DNA of 64,000 nt. Origin: Nocardioides soli. Its GTDB lineage: Bacteria > Actinomycetota > Actinomycetes > Propionibacteriales > Nocardioidaceae. The stretch spans positions 434,001 through 498,000 of the forward strand of contig NZ_JACHWR010000002.1 in assembly GCF_014191495.1 (NCBI RefSeq). The letters run 5' to 3'. The notes beneath the pieces were generated by a model, which ran no database searches, was not told the origin of the DNA, and saw only the letters and a list, made by a program, of their open reading frames with translations. Positions 6,710 through 15,602 of this stretch are shown piece by piece (positions within the stretch are counted from its first letter, which is position 1; the number at the start of each line of letters is the position of its first letter). Both the position numbers and the translations under genes were made by a program.

Positions 6710-9595
6710 GTGCTGCCGGGCCGGGTCCGCCGGGCGCTCGGCTCGGCGCTCCGGTCGGCGGGCCGCCCGTCGGTCGACGTCGTCGTCGTGGTCGAGCCGA
6801 TCGACCTGCCGCGACTCGGCGAGGCGCTCCGCTCGGTCGGCGCGCAGCACGGACCGACACCCGGCGTGCTGCTCGCTCCGGTCGCCGGCGCCGCCGTCCA
6901 CGCGGGGCTGGGCCGGCTGCTCGACGAGCAGCCGACCTGGCAGCGGGCGGCGTCCGCCGCGCTGACGGCGTCCGCCGCCGACCTGGTGCTGTTGCTGCGC
7001 GGCTGCGACACGCTGGCCCCCGACGCGGTGCGGTCGGCCGCCGACCGGCTCGGTGGCGCCGGTGAGCCGGCCGCGCTTCCCCGACTGGAGCAGGCGGGCG
7101 AGCCGGAGCCCTGGCTGCGCCGTCTCCAGCACGCCGACGAGACCCTCGAGGTACGGCTGGCCGGCGCGGTGGTGCGGCGCGCCGCCTGGGGCGGCCGGAC
7201 GCTGACCGAGCACGACGACTGGCTGTGCTCGCCCACACTCGCCGGCCTCGTCGCCGAGCACGGAGCGCCCGTCGCGCTGCCGGCTCCGGGCGTGACCTGG
7301 TACCCCGACCACGGCACCCGCGCCTACGGCGCCACGCCCAGCCTGCTGCCCGGTCTCGGGCAGCGGCTGGAGCAGTGGTCCCGGGTCGAGGGCCGGCTCG
7401 GCGGGGACCCGCGACTGGCCGAGCGGTGGCGCCGCACGGTCGTGGGGTTCGAGCTGCCGCGGCTGCTCCAGGACGCCGAGCGCGCCGCCGAGACGCAGTG
7501 GTCCGAGCTGCGGCGCGTGGCCGAGCGGGCCACCGCCGACGCGGGCTGGACCGCCGGCGTCGGTGCCGCGGCGCGGGCCCTGGTCGCGCTCGCCGCCGCC
7601 GGCCGGCGCACCGATCTCGAGGCCGTCGCGGCCGAGCTGCTCGGGCTCGGCGACGACCTGCGCACCGAGCGCCGCGGCGGCGAGGTGCTCGCCGTCTGGC
7701 CCGTCGCGGGACTGGCCGACGAGGTGCGCCGGCTCGACGAGAGCGAGACGGCACCGATCGCGCGGGTGGCCCGCACCGGTGCCGGGCGCACCGAGCTGTG
7801 GCTCGGCGTCCCCGGCGTGGACCTGGCCGACCCCGCGACCGTCGTCGAGGTCCGCGACGCCCGCGGCGCCGCGCTCCCGGTGACCGTGCTCGACCCCGGC
7901 GAGGCGACCCGTTGGTGGGACCGTCGGTTCCAGGCGGCGGTCGCGGTGCGGGCGGAGGTGTCCGGTCCGGCCGGGCTCGAGGTGACGGTGCGGGCCGGCG
8001 AGCTGACCCGCACCGCCCGGGTCGACGTCCCCGCGGCCGTCGCTCCGAGCCCCGGCCCGGTCACCGTCGCCGGCCTCGACGTCGTCGACGACGGGCTCCT
8101 GCTCACCGCGACCGGACGCGTCGACGACCTCCGGGTGCTCCGCCGCGGCGACGTGCCGATCCCGGTGCCGGTGCGCCGTGACGGTGACCGGGTGGCCGTC
8201 GCGCTGGAGACCGACGTCCTCGGCCGCGCGACCGCGCTGCCGCCGGGCAGCTACCGGATCGTCGCCGGCGAGGCGAACGTCGCCGTGACCGGCGACCTGC
8301 GCGCGCGGCTCCCGGCCGAGCACCGCACTGCCAGCCACCGGGTGCGCGCGCACCTCGGGCCGCGTGGCGGCCTCGTGGTCGAGCTCGGCCCACCGCTCGC
8401 CGACGACGAGGCCGGTCGCCGTGCCCAGGAGCGGCTCCAGGCGGCGTACCGCCTCGACGACCGCCCGCTCGACCCCGGCCTCGTCTACTTCGAGAGCTAC
8501 GCCGGCCGCACCGCCACCGACAGTCCGCGGGCGATCTTCGAGGAGTTGCGCGGCCGACGTCGCGATCTGCGCCTGGTCTGGGGGGTCGCGGACGCCGGGC
8601 AGCGGGCGCCCGACGGCGCCGAGCAGGTGCTGCTGCGCAGCCGGCAGTGGTACGACGTGCTCGCCCGGGCGCGGGCGCTCGTGGTCAACACCGACACGGA
8701 CGCGTGGTTCCGCCGGCGGCCGGACCAATACCTCCTGCAGACCTTCCACGGCTACCCGTCGAAGGCGATGGGCGCCAGCCAGTGGCAGGCCCAGCACTAC
8801 CCGCCGGCGAAGGTCCGCGAGCTGCGGGCCCGGGGTGTCGACACCTGGAGCGCGATCCTCACCCCGACCCCGGAGATGACCCGCCTCTACCGCGAGCAGT
8901 ACTCCTACGCCGGCCCGGCGCTCGAGCACGGCTACCCCCGCGACGACGCCCTGGTCGGGCCCGACGCCGCCGACCGGCGCGCCGCGGCCCGGCACCTGCT
9001 CGGCATCCGCGCCGACCAGACCGCGGTCCTCTACGCGCCCACCTGGCGCGAGCACCTGGCCTTCCGGCCGCGCGGCGCACGGATGACCGAGCACCTCGAT
9101 CTCGCCCGGGCGGCCGCCGCGCTCGGCGACCGCTTCGTGCTGCTGCTGCGCGGGCACCGTTTCCACACGCCCGCCCCGGTCGAGGTCGGCGGGGCCCGGG
9201 TGGTCGACGTGACGGCGTACCCCGAGGTCAACGACCTGATCCTGGCGGCCGACGCCAGCGTCCTCGACTACTCCTCGATGCGCTTCGACGTGGCGCTCAC
9301 CGGTCGGCCGATGGTCTTCCTGGTGCCGGACCTCGACGACTACGCCCGCGGCAGCCGCCGCTTCCTCTTCCCCTTCGAGGAGTCGGCGCCCGGGCCGCTG
9401 GTCGTCGACACCGGGGGCGTCGTCGAGCAGCTCCTCGACCCGAGCCTCGCCGAGCGCTGGGCGGGCCCGATCGCGGAGTTCAACGCCCGCTGGAACCCGT
9501 TCCAGGACGGGCGCTCGTCGGTGCGGGTCGTCGACGCGCTGGCGGAGGTGCTGGCCAGGGAGGCGGATGCGGGACGGCGTGGACCCAGCCGTTAG
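6710..9595 (+). CDS. CDP-glycerol/ribitol-phosphate glycerophosphotransferase family protein, large form
   Basis: The 961-residue protein ends in a Glyphos_transf (TagB/TagF) domain at about residues 590-950: VYFESYAGR, LLRSRQWYDVLARA, LLQTFHGYPSKAMG, EHGYPRDD, VLYAPTWREH, LLRGHRF and LDYSSMRFDVALTGRPMVF. Such enzymes transfer glycerol- or ribitol-phosphate from a CDP donor to a growing wall polymer at the inner membrane face. The first 200 residues resemble a GT2 fold without clear catalytic DXD. The middle 350 residues are beta-rich and unassigned. GTG 6710 is the first usual start after the lipoprotein stop. The gene is paralogous to the next one. Confidence 0.82.
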   Translation: MLPGRVRRALGSALRSAGRPSVDVVVVVEPIDLPRLGEALRSVGAQHGPTPGVLLAPVAGAAVHAGLGRLLDEQPTWQRAASAALTASAADLVLLLRGCDTLAPDAVRSAADRLGGAGEPAALPRLEQAGEPEPWLRRLQHADETLEVRLAGAVVRRAAWGGRTLTEHDDWLCSPTLAGLVAEHGAPVALPAPGVTWYPDHGTRAYGATPSLLPGLGQRLEQWSRVEGRLGGDPRLAERWRRTVVGFELPRLLQDAERAAETQWSELRRVAERATADAGWTAGVGAAARALVALAAAGRRTDLEAVAAELLGLGDDLRTERRGGEVLAVWPVAGLADEVRRLDESETAPIARVARTGAGRTELWLGVPGVDLADPATVVEVRDARGAALPVTVLDPGEATRWWDRRFQAAVAVRAEVSGPAGLEVTVRAGELTRTARVDVPAAVAPSPGPVTVAGLDVVDDGLLLTATGRVDDLRVLRRGDVPIPVPVRRDGDRVAVALETDVLGRATALPPGSYRIVAGEANVAVTGDLRARLPAEHRTASHRVRAHLGPRGGLVVELGPPLADDEAGRRAQERLQAAYRLDDRPLDPGLVYFESYAGRTATDSPRAIFEELRGRRRDLRLVWGVADAGQRAPDGAEQVLLRSRQWYDVLARARALVVNTDTDAWFRRRPDQYLLQTFHGYPSKAMGASQWQAQHYPPAKVRELRARGVDTWSAILTPTPEMTRLYREQYSYAGPALEHGYPRDDALVGPDAADRRAAARHLLGIRADQTAVLYAPTWREHLAFRPRGARMTEHLDLARAAAALGDRFVLLLRGHRFHTPAPVEVGGARVVDVTAYPEVNDLILAADASVLDYSSMRFDVALTGRPMVFLVPDLDDYARGSRRFLFPFEESAPGPLVVDTGGVVEQLLDPSLAERWAGPIAEFNARWNPFQDGRSSVRVVDALAEVLAREADAGRRGPSR

Positions 9596-9605
9596 GTTGG
9601 TCGCC

Positions 9606-12600
9606 GTGAGCCGCCTCGCTGCCCGTCGCCACCAGGCGACCGTGCTCGCCCGCCGGGTCGCGCGCCGGGCCGCCCGCACCCGCCTCGGCCGCCGCATCCG
9701 TCCCCCTCGGGTGAGCGTGATCGTGCCGTTCTACAACGTCGAGAGCTACATCGCGGAGTGCCTCGACAGCATCGTGGCCCAGGAGTTCACCGACTTCGAG
9801 GTGCTGCTCGTCGATGACGGCTCGCCCGACGGCTCCCGGGCGATCGCGGAGCGATACGCCGCCCGCGATGCCCGGTTCCGCATCGTCACCCGCGAGAACG
9901 GCGGCCTCGGCGCGGCCCGCAACACCGGCGTACGCGCTGCGCGCGGCCGCTTCCTCACCTTCGTCGACTCCGACGACAAGCTCACCCCGGGGGCGCTGCG
10001 CCGGCTCCACGACAGCGCCGTACGAACCGGATCGGACATCGTCGCCGGTGCCGTGGACCGCTTCAACGTCGCGAAGGACTGGTGGCCCACCTGGGTGCCC
10101 GAGGTCCACGACGACGTCCGCGAGCGGGTCACGATCGAGCAGTACCCCGCGCTGCTGCGCAACCTCTACACCTGGAACAAGCTGTTTCGGCGCGACTTCT
10201 GGGACGCCCAGGACCTGTGGTTCCGCGAGGGCGTCGCCTACGAGGACCAGCCGATCGTCACCCAGCTGCTGGCCCGTGCGGCGGCCATCGACGTGATCCC
10301 CGACCACGTCTACCGCTACCGCGCCCGCGACGACCTGAGTTCGATCAGCCAGCAGACCGCCAGCATCAAGGACCTCCGCGACCGGATCGCCGCCTGGCGG
10401 ACCAGCCGCGACGTGCTGACCCGGGAGCTCACCCCCGAGCTCTACGACGAATGGCGGCTCACCCTCTTCCAGGTCCACTTCCACTGGTACCTCACCAGCC
10501 CCGGCACCGTCGACGACGACTACTGGAGCGAGCTGGTCGCCGCGATCCGCGAGCTCGCCGAGGGCGCGCCCGAGTGGGTGTGGGACCAGACCCTCCCCAA
10601 CCGCCGCCTGCTGGTCGAGCTCGCGATCCAGGACCGTCGCGCGGACCTCCAGGAGCTGGTCCGCCGCAAGGTGCAGAACCTCCCGCCGTGGCCGTCGCGG
10701 CTGCGTGACGACGGCGTCCTGCTCGAGCTGCCGCTGCTCGGCGACCCCACACTGCCGGACGAGCTCTTCGTGATCCACCCCGACCAGCTCCAGCTCTGGC
10801 ACCACGTCGAGAACTTCCACTGGGAGACCGACGCCGACGGCCAGGTCGTCGCGCGGATCACCGGCCGCGCCTACCTGGGCAAGGTCGACCTCTCGAGCCA
10901 CGAGCAGCGCGTCGCCGTCGTGCTCCGCGACGACCAGACCGGTGAGGAGCACGTCAGCTGGTCGACCGAGACGCCGGAGTCGTCGTTCGAGCCGCCGATG
11001 GAAGACGCCTGGTGTGACTACAACCCCGGCCTCTTCGGCGTGCGGGTGCCGATCGGCCGGCTCGCGACCGCCGCGAGGCACGGCTCCTCGTGGACCGTGC
11101 AGCTGCGCGTCGAGGTCGGCGGCCTCAGCGTCACCCGGCCCGTGCAGCGGCTGCTGCGCAGCGGCGCGGCCGGCCTGGTGCCCGCGGTGCTGCTGACCGG
11201 CGGTGGCCGGCTGCTCCCGGAGTGGCAGGTCAACCGGGTGCTGCGGCTCACCGTCGACCGGACCGCCGCCGTCGTGCGCGACGTCGAGCTCGACGGGCGG
11301 ACCCTGCGCGGCACCGTCGTCGACACCTCCGGGGTCACCGCGATCGTCCTCAACGACGGCAACGACCGGGCGGTCGCCCCGCTGGCGGCCGACGGCGGCT
11401 TCCAGGTCACGCTCCCGCGCGTGCCGGCTCCCAAGCCCGGCGCCGCGGTCGAGTGGCGACTGGTCGCCCAGCGCTCCGCGCAGTCCGGCGAGGACGCCGG
11501 TCGCAGCGACGTCGTACCGACCGACGACACCTACGCCTACCCGGCCGGGGTCGCGCTGGCGGTCGACGTACGCCGCGACGCCGCGCTGATCGTCCGCGAG
11601 TTCGGCGCGGGCGTGCGCGTCGACACCGCCGAGCTCGGGGCCGACGGGGTGTTGCGCGTCTCCGGCCGCGTCGTGGGCCGGTCGGCCAGCAGCCTGCGGA
11701 TCCGGGCCCGCAGCAAGCGGAGCCGCGCCGTCGGCGAGTTCTTCCCGGTGACCGCGGGCCGGTTCACCGCGGAGCTGGAGCTGCGTCACCAGGTCTACCG
11801 CTTCGGCCGGTGGCCGTTGCCGCTGGGCGACCACGACCTGGCCGCCGACCTGACCGTCGCCAACGGCGACGTCGTGCGGGTGCCGATGCAGGTGTCGCGC
11901 CGGCTCAACGACGTGCTCCCGGCACCGGTGCGCACCGAGCAGATCGAGGGCCGGGTCGTGCGCGGCCCCGACTCGGTCGTACGGGTCTCGATCCTGCGCC
12001 CGATCGGCGACGGCCGCGGCACCTACCGGCAGAACCGGCTGCGCTCCGCGCCGCCGCGCACCCGGCTCGCCCGCGGCCTGCTGCTGCGGTCGTACTTCGG
12101 CGAGCTGGCCACCGACAACGGCCTCTCGATCCAGCGCGAGCTGCGGCGCCGCGGCTCCGACCTGCCCGTCTACTGGGCCGTGCACGACCACTCGGTGGTG
12201 ATCCCCGAGGGCAGCATCCCGGTCGTCGTGAACAGCCCGCAGTGGTACGAGCTGGTGCAGTCGGCGACCTACTACGTCGACAACATGTACCAGCCGGAGT
12301 GGCACCGCAAGCCCGACGGCCAGGTGCTCGTGCAGACCTTCCACGGCTACCCGTTCAAGCAGATGGGGCACACCCACTGGCGCAACGTGCAGTTCTCCCA
12401 GGCGCGCATCGACTCCTACGACGAGCGCGCCCGGCAGTGGGACTACCTGATCTCGCCGGCGCGCTACGCCACCCCGCTGCTGCGGCGCGACTTCGCCTAC
12501 GACGGCGAGGTCCTCGAGATCGGCTACCCGCGCAACGACGTCCTCCGGTCGTCGCTCGCTGAGCCGATCCGCGAGGCGACCCGGGCGGCACTCGGCATCG

Positions 12601-13193
12601 AGCCGCACCAGAAGGCGGTCCTCTACGCCCCGACGTTCCGCGACTACCTGTCGGTCGACGACAACAGCGCGTGGTGGCCGGACTTCCTCGACTTCGAGCG
12701 GGCCGCCGCCGCGCTCGGTCCCGACTACGTGATCCTGATCCGCGGCCACGCGTTCAACGCGCGCTCCGAGCACCGGCTCGGCTCGCTGCGCGGCTGCATC
12801 GACGTCACCGACTACCCGGAGATCTCCGACCTCTACCTGGCGGCCGACGCCGGCGTCGTGGACTACTCCTCGCTGCGCTTCGACTTCGGCGTCACCGGCA
12901 AGCCGATGGTCTTCCAGGTGCCCGACCTGCAGCGGTACCAGGACACCCGCGGCTGGCTGTTCGACTTCGAGCCGACCGCGCCCGGCCCGCTGGTCGCGAC
13001 GACCGACGAGGTCACCGACCAGCTGCGCGACCTCGACCGGCTGCGCGCCGAGCACGCCACGGCGTACGAGAAGTTCCGCGCCGACTTCCTCGACCTCGAG
13101 GACGGTCGCGCCGGCGCCCGCTTCGTCGACGCGGTGATGGTGCCGCGCGGCGACGCGCCGCCGGACCCCGGCCCCGAGAAGGAGACCCGATGA
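9606..13193 (+). CDS. Bifunctional glycosyltransferase family 2 / CDP-polyol phosphotransferase
   Basis: The 1195-residue protein starts with a full GT2 domain (VSVIVPFYNVESYIAECL, VLLVDDGSPDGS, LTFVDSDDKLTPGAL), then about 450 residues of beta-rich sequence, then a C-terminal Glyphos_transf domain (LLRSYFGELATDNGLS, NSPQWYELVQ, VQTFHGYPFKQMGHTHW, EIGYPRND, VLYAPTFRDYL, VDYSSLRFDFGVTGKPMVF). This is a polymer synthase that can both add a sugar and a polyol phosphate. I prefer GTG 9606; ATG 9567 is in frame but overlaps the upstream gene by 29 bp. The stop overlaps the sulfotransferase start in ATGA. Confidence 0.85.
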   Translation: MSRLAARRHQATVLARRVARRAARTRLGRRIRPPRVSVIVPFYNVESYIAECLDSIVAQEFTDFEVLLVDDGSPDGSRAIAERYAARDARFRIVTRENGGLGAARNTGVRAARGRFLTFVDSDDKLTPGALRRLHDSAVRTGSDIVAGAVDRFNVAKDWWPTWVPEVHDDVRERVTIEQYPALLRNLYTWNKLFRRDFWDAQDLWFREGVAYEDQPIVTQLLARAAAIDVIPDHVYRYRARDDLSSISQQTASIKDLRDRIAAWRTSRDVLTRELTPELYDEWRLTLFQVHFHWYLTSPGTVDDDYWSELVAAIRELAEGAPEWVWDQTLPNRRLLVELAIQDRRADLQELVRRKVQNLPPWPSRLRDDGVLLELPLLGDPTLPDELFVIHPDQLQLWHHVENFHWETDADGQVVARITGRAYLGKVDLSSHEQRVAVVLRDDQTGEEHVSWSTETPESSFEPPMEDAWCDYNPGLFGVRVPIGRLATAARHGSSWTVQLRVEVGGLSVTRPVQRLLRSGAAGLVPAVLLTGGGRLLPEWQVNRVLRLTVDRTAAVVRDVELDGRTLRGTVVDTSGVTAIVLNDGNDRAVAPLAADGGFQVTLPRVPAPKPGAAVEWRLVAQRSAQSGEDAGRSDVVPTDDTYAYPAGVALAVDVRRDAALIVREFGAGVRVDTAELGADGVLRVSGRVVGRSASSLRIRARSKRSRAVGEFFPVTAGRFTAELELRHQVYRFGRWPLPLGDHDLAADLTVANGDVVRVPMQVSRRLNDVLPAPVRTEQIEGRVVRGPDSVVRVSILRPIGDGRGTYRQNRLRSAPPRTRLARGLLLRSYFGELATDNGLSIQRELRRRGSDLPVYWAVHDHSVVIPEGSIPVVVNSPQWYELVQSATYYVDNMYQPEWHRKPDGQVLVQTFHGYPFKQMGHTHWRNVQFSQARIDSYDERARQWDYLISPARYATPLLRRDFAYDGEVLEIGYPRNDVLRSSLAEPIREATRAALGIEPHQKAVLYAPTFRDYLSVDDNSAWWPDFLDFERAAAALGPDYVILIRGHAFNARSEHRLGSLRGCIDVTDYPEISDLYLAADAGVVDYSSLRFDFGVTGKPMVFQVPDLQRYQDTRGWLFDFEPTAPGPLVATTDEVTDQLRDLDRLRAEHATAYEKFRADFLDLEDGRAGARFVDAVMVPRGDAPPDPGPEKETR

Positions 13194-14245
13194 AGCTGCT
13201 GATCCTGATCACCGGGACCGGCCGGAGCGGCACCAGCACGATGTCGGGCACGCTGCACCACCTCGGCCTGTTCGTGCCGGGGCCCTACCTCGGCGCCAAC
13301 GAGTCGAACCCGAAGGGCTTCTTCGAGTCGAAGTGGGCGGTGCGCTTCCACAAGCAGGTCACCGATGCGGCCGGCATCCACGAGTTCGACAGCCGACCGA
13401 CGGCGTTCGGCCGGGTGCAGGAAGCGATCACCGACGACCAGCGCCGGCGCCTGGTCGCCTTCCTCGCCGAGCAGGCCGAGCAGAGCGACCAGGTCGTGGT
13501 GAAGGACCCGCGCACGGTGTGGACCCAGGAGCTGTGGCGCTGGGCCGCCGCGGAGGCCGGGCTCGAGCTGCGCTGCATCTCGATGCTGCGGCACCCGGCC
13601 GAGGTGGTCGGCAGCCGCTCGACGTACTACGCCAACCCCGACGACGAGGTGGCCCGCCGGCGCTACGAGACGTTCAACGTCGCCCGCTGGGTCAACAACT
13701 CGATCGTCAACGAGCGCGAGACCCGGGCGCTGCCGCGGGCGTTCGTGCGCTACACCGACCTGCTCACCGACTGGCGGCCGGTGCTCGCCGGGCTCGGTAC
13801 CGACCTGGGCCTGACCTATGACGTCGACGTCACCACCGACGCTCCCAGCCCGGTCGACGAGTTCATCGATCCGGACCTGCGCCGGCACCGGGTCACCTGG
13901 GACGACCTCGAGGTGCCCGCCGACCTCCAGGACGTCGCGCAGCGGATCTGGGACGACCTCGACGTGCTCGCGAACAGCCACGGCGTCGACGCCAGCGCGT
14001 CCGCCGACCTCGACGTCCTGTCGGCCCGCTACGACCGGCTGCTCGCCGACGCCACCGCCGTCAGCCACGACGCGATCGAGGAGGTGCGCCGCGAGGCCCG
14101 TGCCGCCGGTGCTCGCGAGGCCCGCAAGGAGGCCGGCGCCACCGCGCCCGCGACCGTCGCCGACCGCCGGGTGGGTGAGACCGGCAGCAAGGACCTGCTC
14201 CGGGTCGTGGCCGGTCGGGTGCGCTCGAAGCTGCGCCGAGGCTGA
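13190..14245 (+). CDS. Sulfotransferase-family P-loop protein (first of three)
   Basis: The 351-residue protein begins with a PAPS-binding P-loop, LLILITGTGRSGTSTMSG, followed by VVVKDPRTVW and the second PAPS motif ISMLRHPAEVVGSRS. A GAAGGAGA ribosome site precedes the ATG, which overlaps the polymerase stop by 4 bp, so the two are coupled. The C-terminal 120 residues form a charged, coiled-coil-like tail. The likely role is transfer of sulfate to a surface polymer or lipid, but related P-loop proteins exist without proven activity. Confidence 0.75.
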   Translation: MKLLILITGTGRSGTSTMSGTLHHLGLFVPGPYLGANESNPKGFFESKWAVRFHKQVTDAAGIHEFDSRPTAFGRVQEAITDDQRRRLVAFLAEQAEQSDQVVVKDPRTVWTQELWRWAAAEAGLELRCISMLRHPAEVVGSRSTYYANPDDEVARRRYETFNVARWVNNSIVNERETRALPRAFVRYTDLLTDWRPVLAGLGTDLGLTYDVDVTTDAPSPVDEFIDPDLRRHRVTWDDLEVPADLQDVAQRIWDDLDVLANSHGVDASASADLDVLSARYDRLLADATAVSHDAIEEVRREARAAGAREARKEAGATAPATVADRRVGETGSKDLLRVVAGRVRSKLRRG

Positions 14246-14309
14246 GCCGGCCCCGGTTGGGCGATTCTCGGCGCCCTTCCGGCGGCGCCAGGATGGGCGC
14301 GCGTCCTCC

Positions 14310-14352
14310 GTCGTCAAGGGGTTCGCTTCGCCGCTTCGCGCCCCTTGACGAC
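14310..14352. terminator. Stem-loop, possible bidirectional terminator
   Basis: GTCGTCAAGGGG at 14310-14321 pairs perfectly with CCCCTTGACGAC at 14341-14352 around a 19-base loop. It lies 65 bp past the sulfotransferase stop, in a convergent gap, which suits a terminator. There is no U-run on either strand. Confidence 0.5.
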
Positions 14353-14354
14353 TC

Positions 14355-14418
14355 CTCCCGCGCGCCCGTTCGGCGCCTGTCGGAAGGACGCCGACCTGTG
14401 GTCTGGATCCTGGTCGCT
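14355..14418. repeat. Diverged copy of the dispersed repeat core
   Basis: This stretch shares about 54 of 64 positions with the cores at 55089-55151 and 57951-58013, including an exact 18-base run GGACGCCGACCTGTGGTC at 14386-14403. No flanking 42-bp palindromes are present here. It shows that the core sequence exists independently of the IS21 neighbourhood. Confidence 0.7.
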
Positions 14419-14427
14419 CCGGCCGGT

Positions 14428-14515
14428 GCTTCATCAAGGGATGAGGTCGACCTCGCGCTTCCCTGGCCGAGTTCGCCCAGGGGAGCGTGGTTTGGCCGTC
14501 ATCCCTTGATGAAGC
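14428..14515. repeat. Perfect 17-bp inverted repeat
   Basis: GCTTCATCAAGGGATGA at 14428-14444 is the exact reverse complement of 14499-14515, separated by 54 bases. The spacing is long for a simple terminator. It could be a stem of a structured RNA, a protein-binding repeat or the ends of a tiny degenerate mobile repeat. Confidence 0.6.
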
Positions 14516-14649
14516 TGCGGCGAGCGGTGACATGGGGGGGCGGGAGGGGCGGCCGCCCGCGGCCGCGGCGGCCGCGGCGACCATTTTCGGCGCTGCACCG
14601 CTATGACACCGCGCCCGACAGCGGCCAGGCGGTAACGGCGAGGCCCGCC

Positions 14650-15570
14650 TCAGCCCTCCAGTCCGAGCTTGCCCACCAGCTTGTCGCGGAAGTCGGAGAC
14701 CGACAGCCTGCCGTCGAGCACCTTCACCGTCGACCAGCCGCTGAGGTCGAGGCCGGAGAGCTCGGCGAAGCGGGCCAGGTCGTCGGCGTACACGTCGACG
14801 AGCCGCTGGATGTGCTCGACGGTCGGCGCCGCGCCATCGTTGCTGGTCGGGGTCTGGTTGCGGTGCAGGCGCTCGGGGTACTTCTCGAAGCGCGGCAGCG
14901 AGAGGTGGTCGGTGAGCCGGTCGAGCACGCCCTCGGGGTCGGTCGCGATCTCGCGCAGGTCGAGCAGCAGCCACTGCTCGCGCGGGAAGAGGTCGAGGCC
15001 GCGCTCGAGCTGCTGGCCGTAGAGCCCGCGGGTGTAGAGCGAGCGGCGGCGCAGCTCGTAGGGGCTGACGCCGGCGGGGATGTCCAGGGGGAGTCGGGGG
15101 TCGGCCCACCGCTCGATGGTCTCGGGCACGTCCGGGAACTCCGGGTCGCGCGAGCGCTGCATCGACCACTGGGAGAAGGCGCGCTCCACCGGGTCGCGGA
15201 AGGTGGCGATCAGCGGCAGGTCGGCGTCGTAGCGCCGCATCCGCTCCAGGGCGTGCGGCCAGAAGAGGTACTCCGGCGTCGCGTCGCCGGCCATCGTCGG
15301 CTCGGCGCTGCGGGCCGGGCGCACGTAGTCGGAGTAGTCCGGCTGCTCCCAGTCGAGATGCTCCATCATGAACAGGCGCATCTCCTTCTCGGGTCCGCGC
15401 GCGATCAGCGGGTGGGCGGCCAGCATCATGTAGATCGTGCTGGTCGCGGCCTTCTGCACGCCGACGATCGAGAAGTTGACCGGCACCCGGTGGGGCGCCT
15501 TCTCCAGGGCCGCCAGCCGTCGGAGACGGCGGTTCTGTACGGCGTTGGGGTGGAGACGTTCGGAGCTCAT
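14650..15570 (-). CDS. Heparan-sulfate-type sulfotransferase (second of three)
   Basis: The 306-residue protein fits the sulfotransferase domain family of heparan sulfate 3-O type enzymes: 5' PAPS loop FSIVGVQKAATSTIYMML, ATPEYLFWPHALERM, the 3'-phosphate motif FRDPVERAFSQWSMQ, and LYGQQLERGLDLFPREQWLLL. The ATG at 15570 has a good AGAAGGA ribosome site. It lies 32 bp downstream of the CDP-ribitol synthase gene in the same direction, so the sulfotransferase is probably made with that enzyme. The acceptor is inferred to be the wall polymer or another surface glycan. Confidence 0.82.
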   Translation of the reverse strand: MSSERLHPNAVQNRRLRRLAALEKAPHRVPVNFSIVGVQKAATSTIYMMLAAHPLIARGPEKEMRLFMMEHLDWEQPDYSDYVRPARSAEPTMAGDATPEYLFWPHALERMRRYDADLPLIATFRDPVERAFSQWSMQRSRDPEFPDVPETIERWADPRLPLDIPAGVSPYELRRRSLYTRGLYGQQLERGLDLFPREQWLLLDLREIATDPEGVLDRLTDHLSLPRFEKYPERLHRNQTPTSNDGAAPTVEHIQRLVDVYADDLARFAELSGLDLSGWSTVKVLDGRLSVSDFRDKLVGKLGLEG

Positions 15571-15602
15571 CAGTCCTTCTTGCAGGAGTGGTTCGTGCCG
15601 GC

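Larger units (their letters stand above)
14246..14649. other. Convergent intergenic region with two inverted repeats and a repeat-core fragment
   Basis: These 404 bp lie between genes that converge. They hold no credible gene. In order they contain a 12-bp stem at 14310-14352, a fragment of the dispersed repeat core at 14355-14418, a perfect 17-bp inverted repeat at 14428-14515, and a run dominated by G and C from about 14533 to 14580. The frame that stays open across the region has no coding character. Confidence 0.75.

Noticed and set aside
4482..7754. Very long minus-strand open frame of 1090 codons
   Set aside because: It is antisense to the permeases, lipoprotein and first polymerase; Arg/Pro/Ala-rich composition and no motif. 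Typical high-GC shadow.
9480..13055. Minus-strand open frame of 1191 codons
   Set aside because: Antisense mirror of the GT2/phosphotransferase gene, Asp/Val/Gly-rich with no domain; the plus strand has clear motifs.
14533..14580. G/C-only run with GGCCGC repeats
   Set aside because: It folds with itself in many ways but offers no specific pairing or conserved motif; probably compositional.
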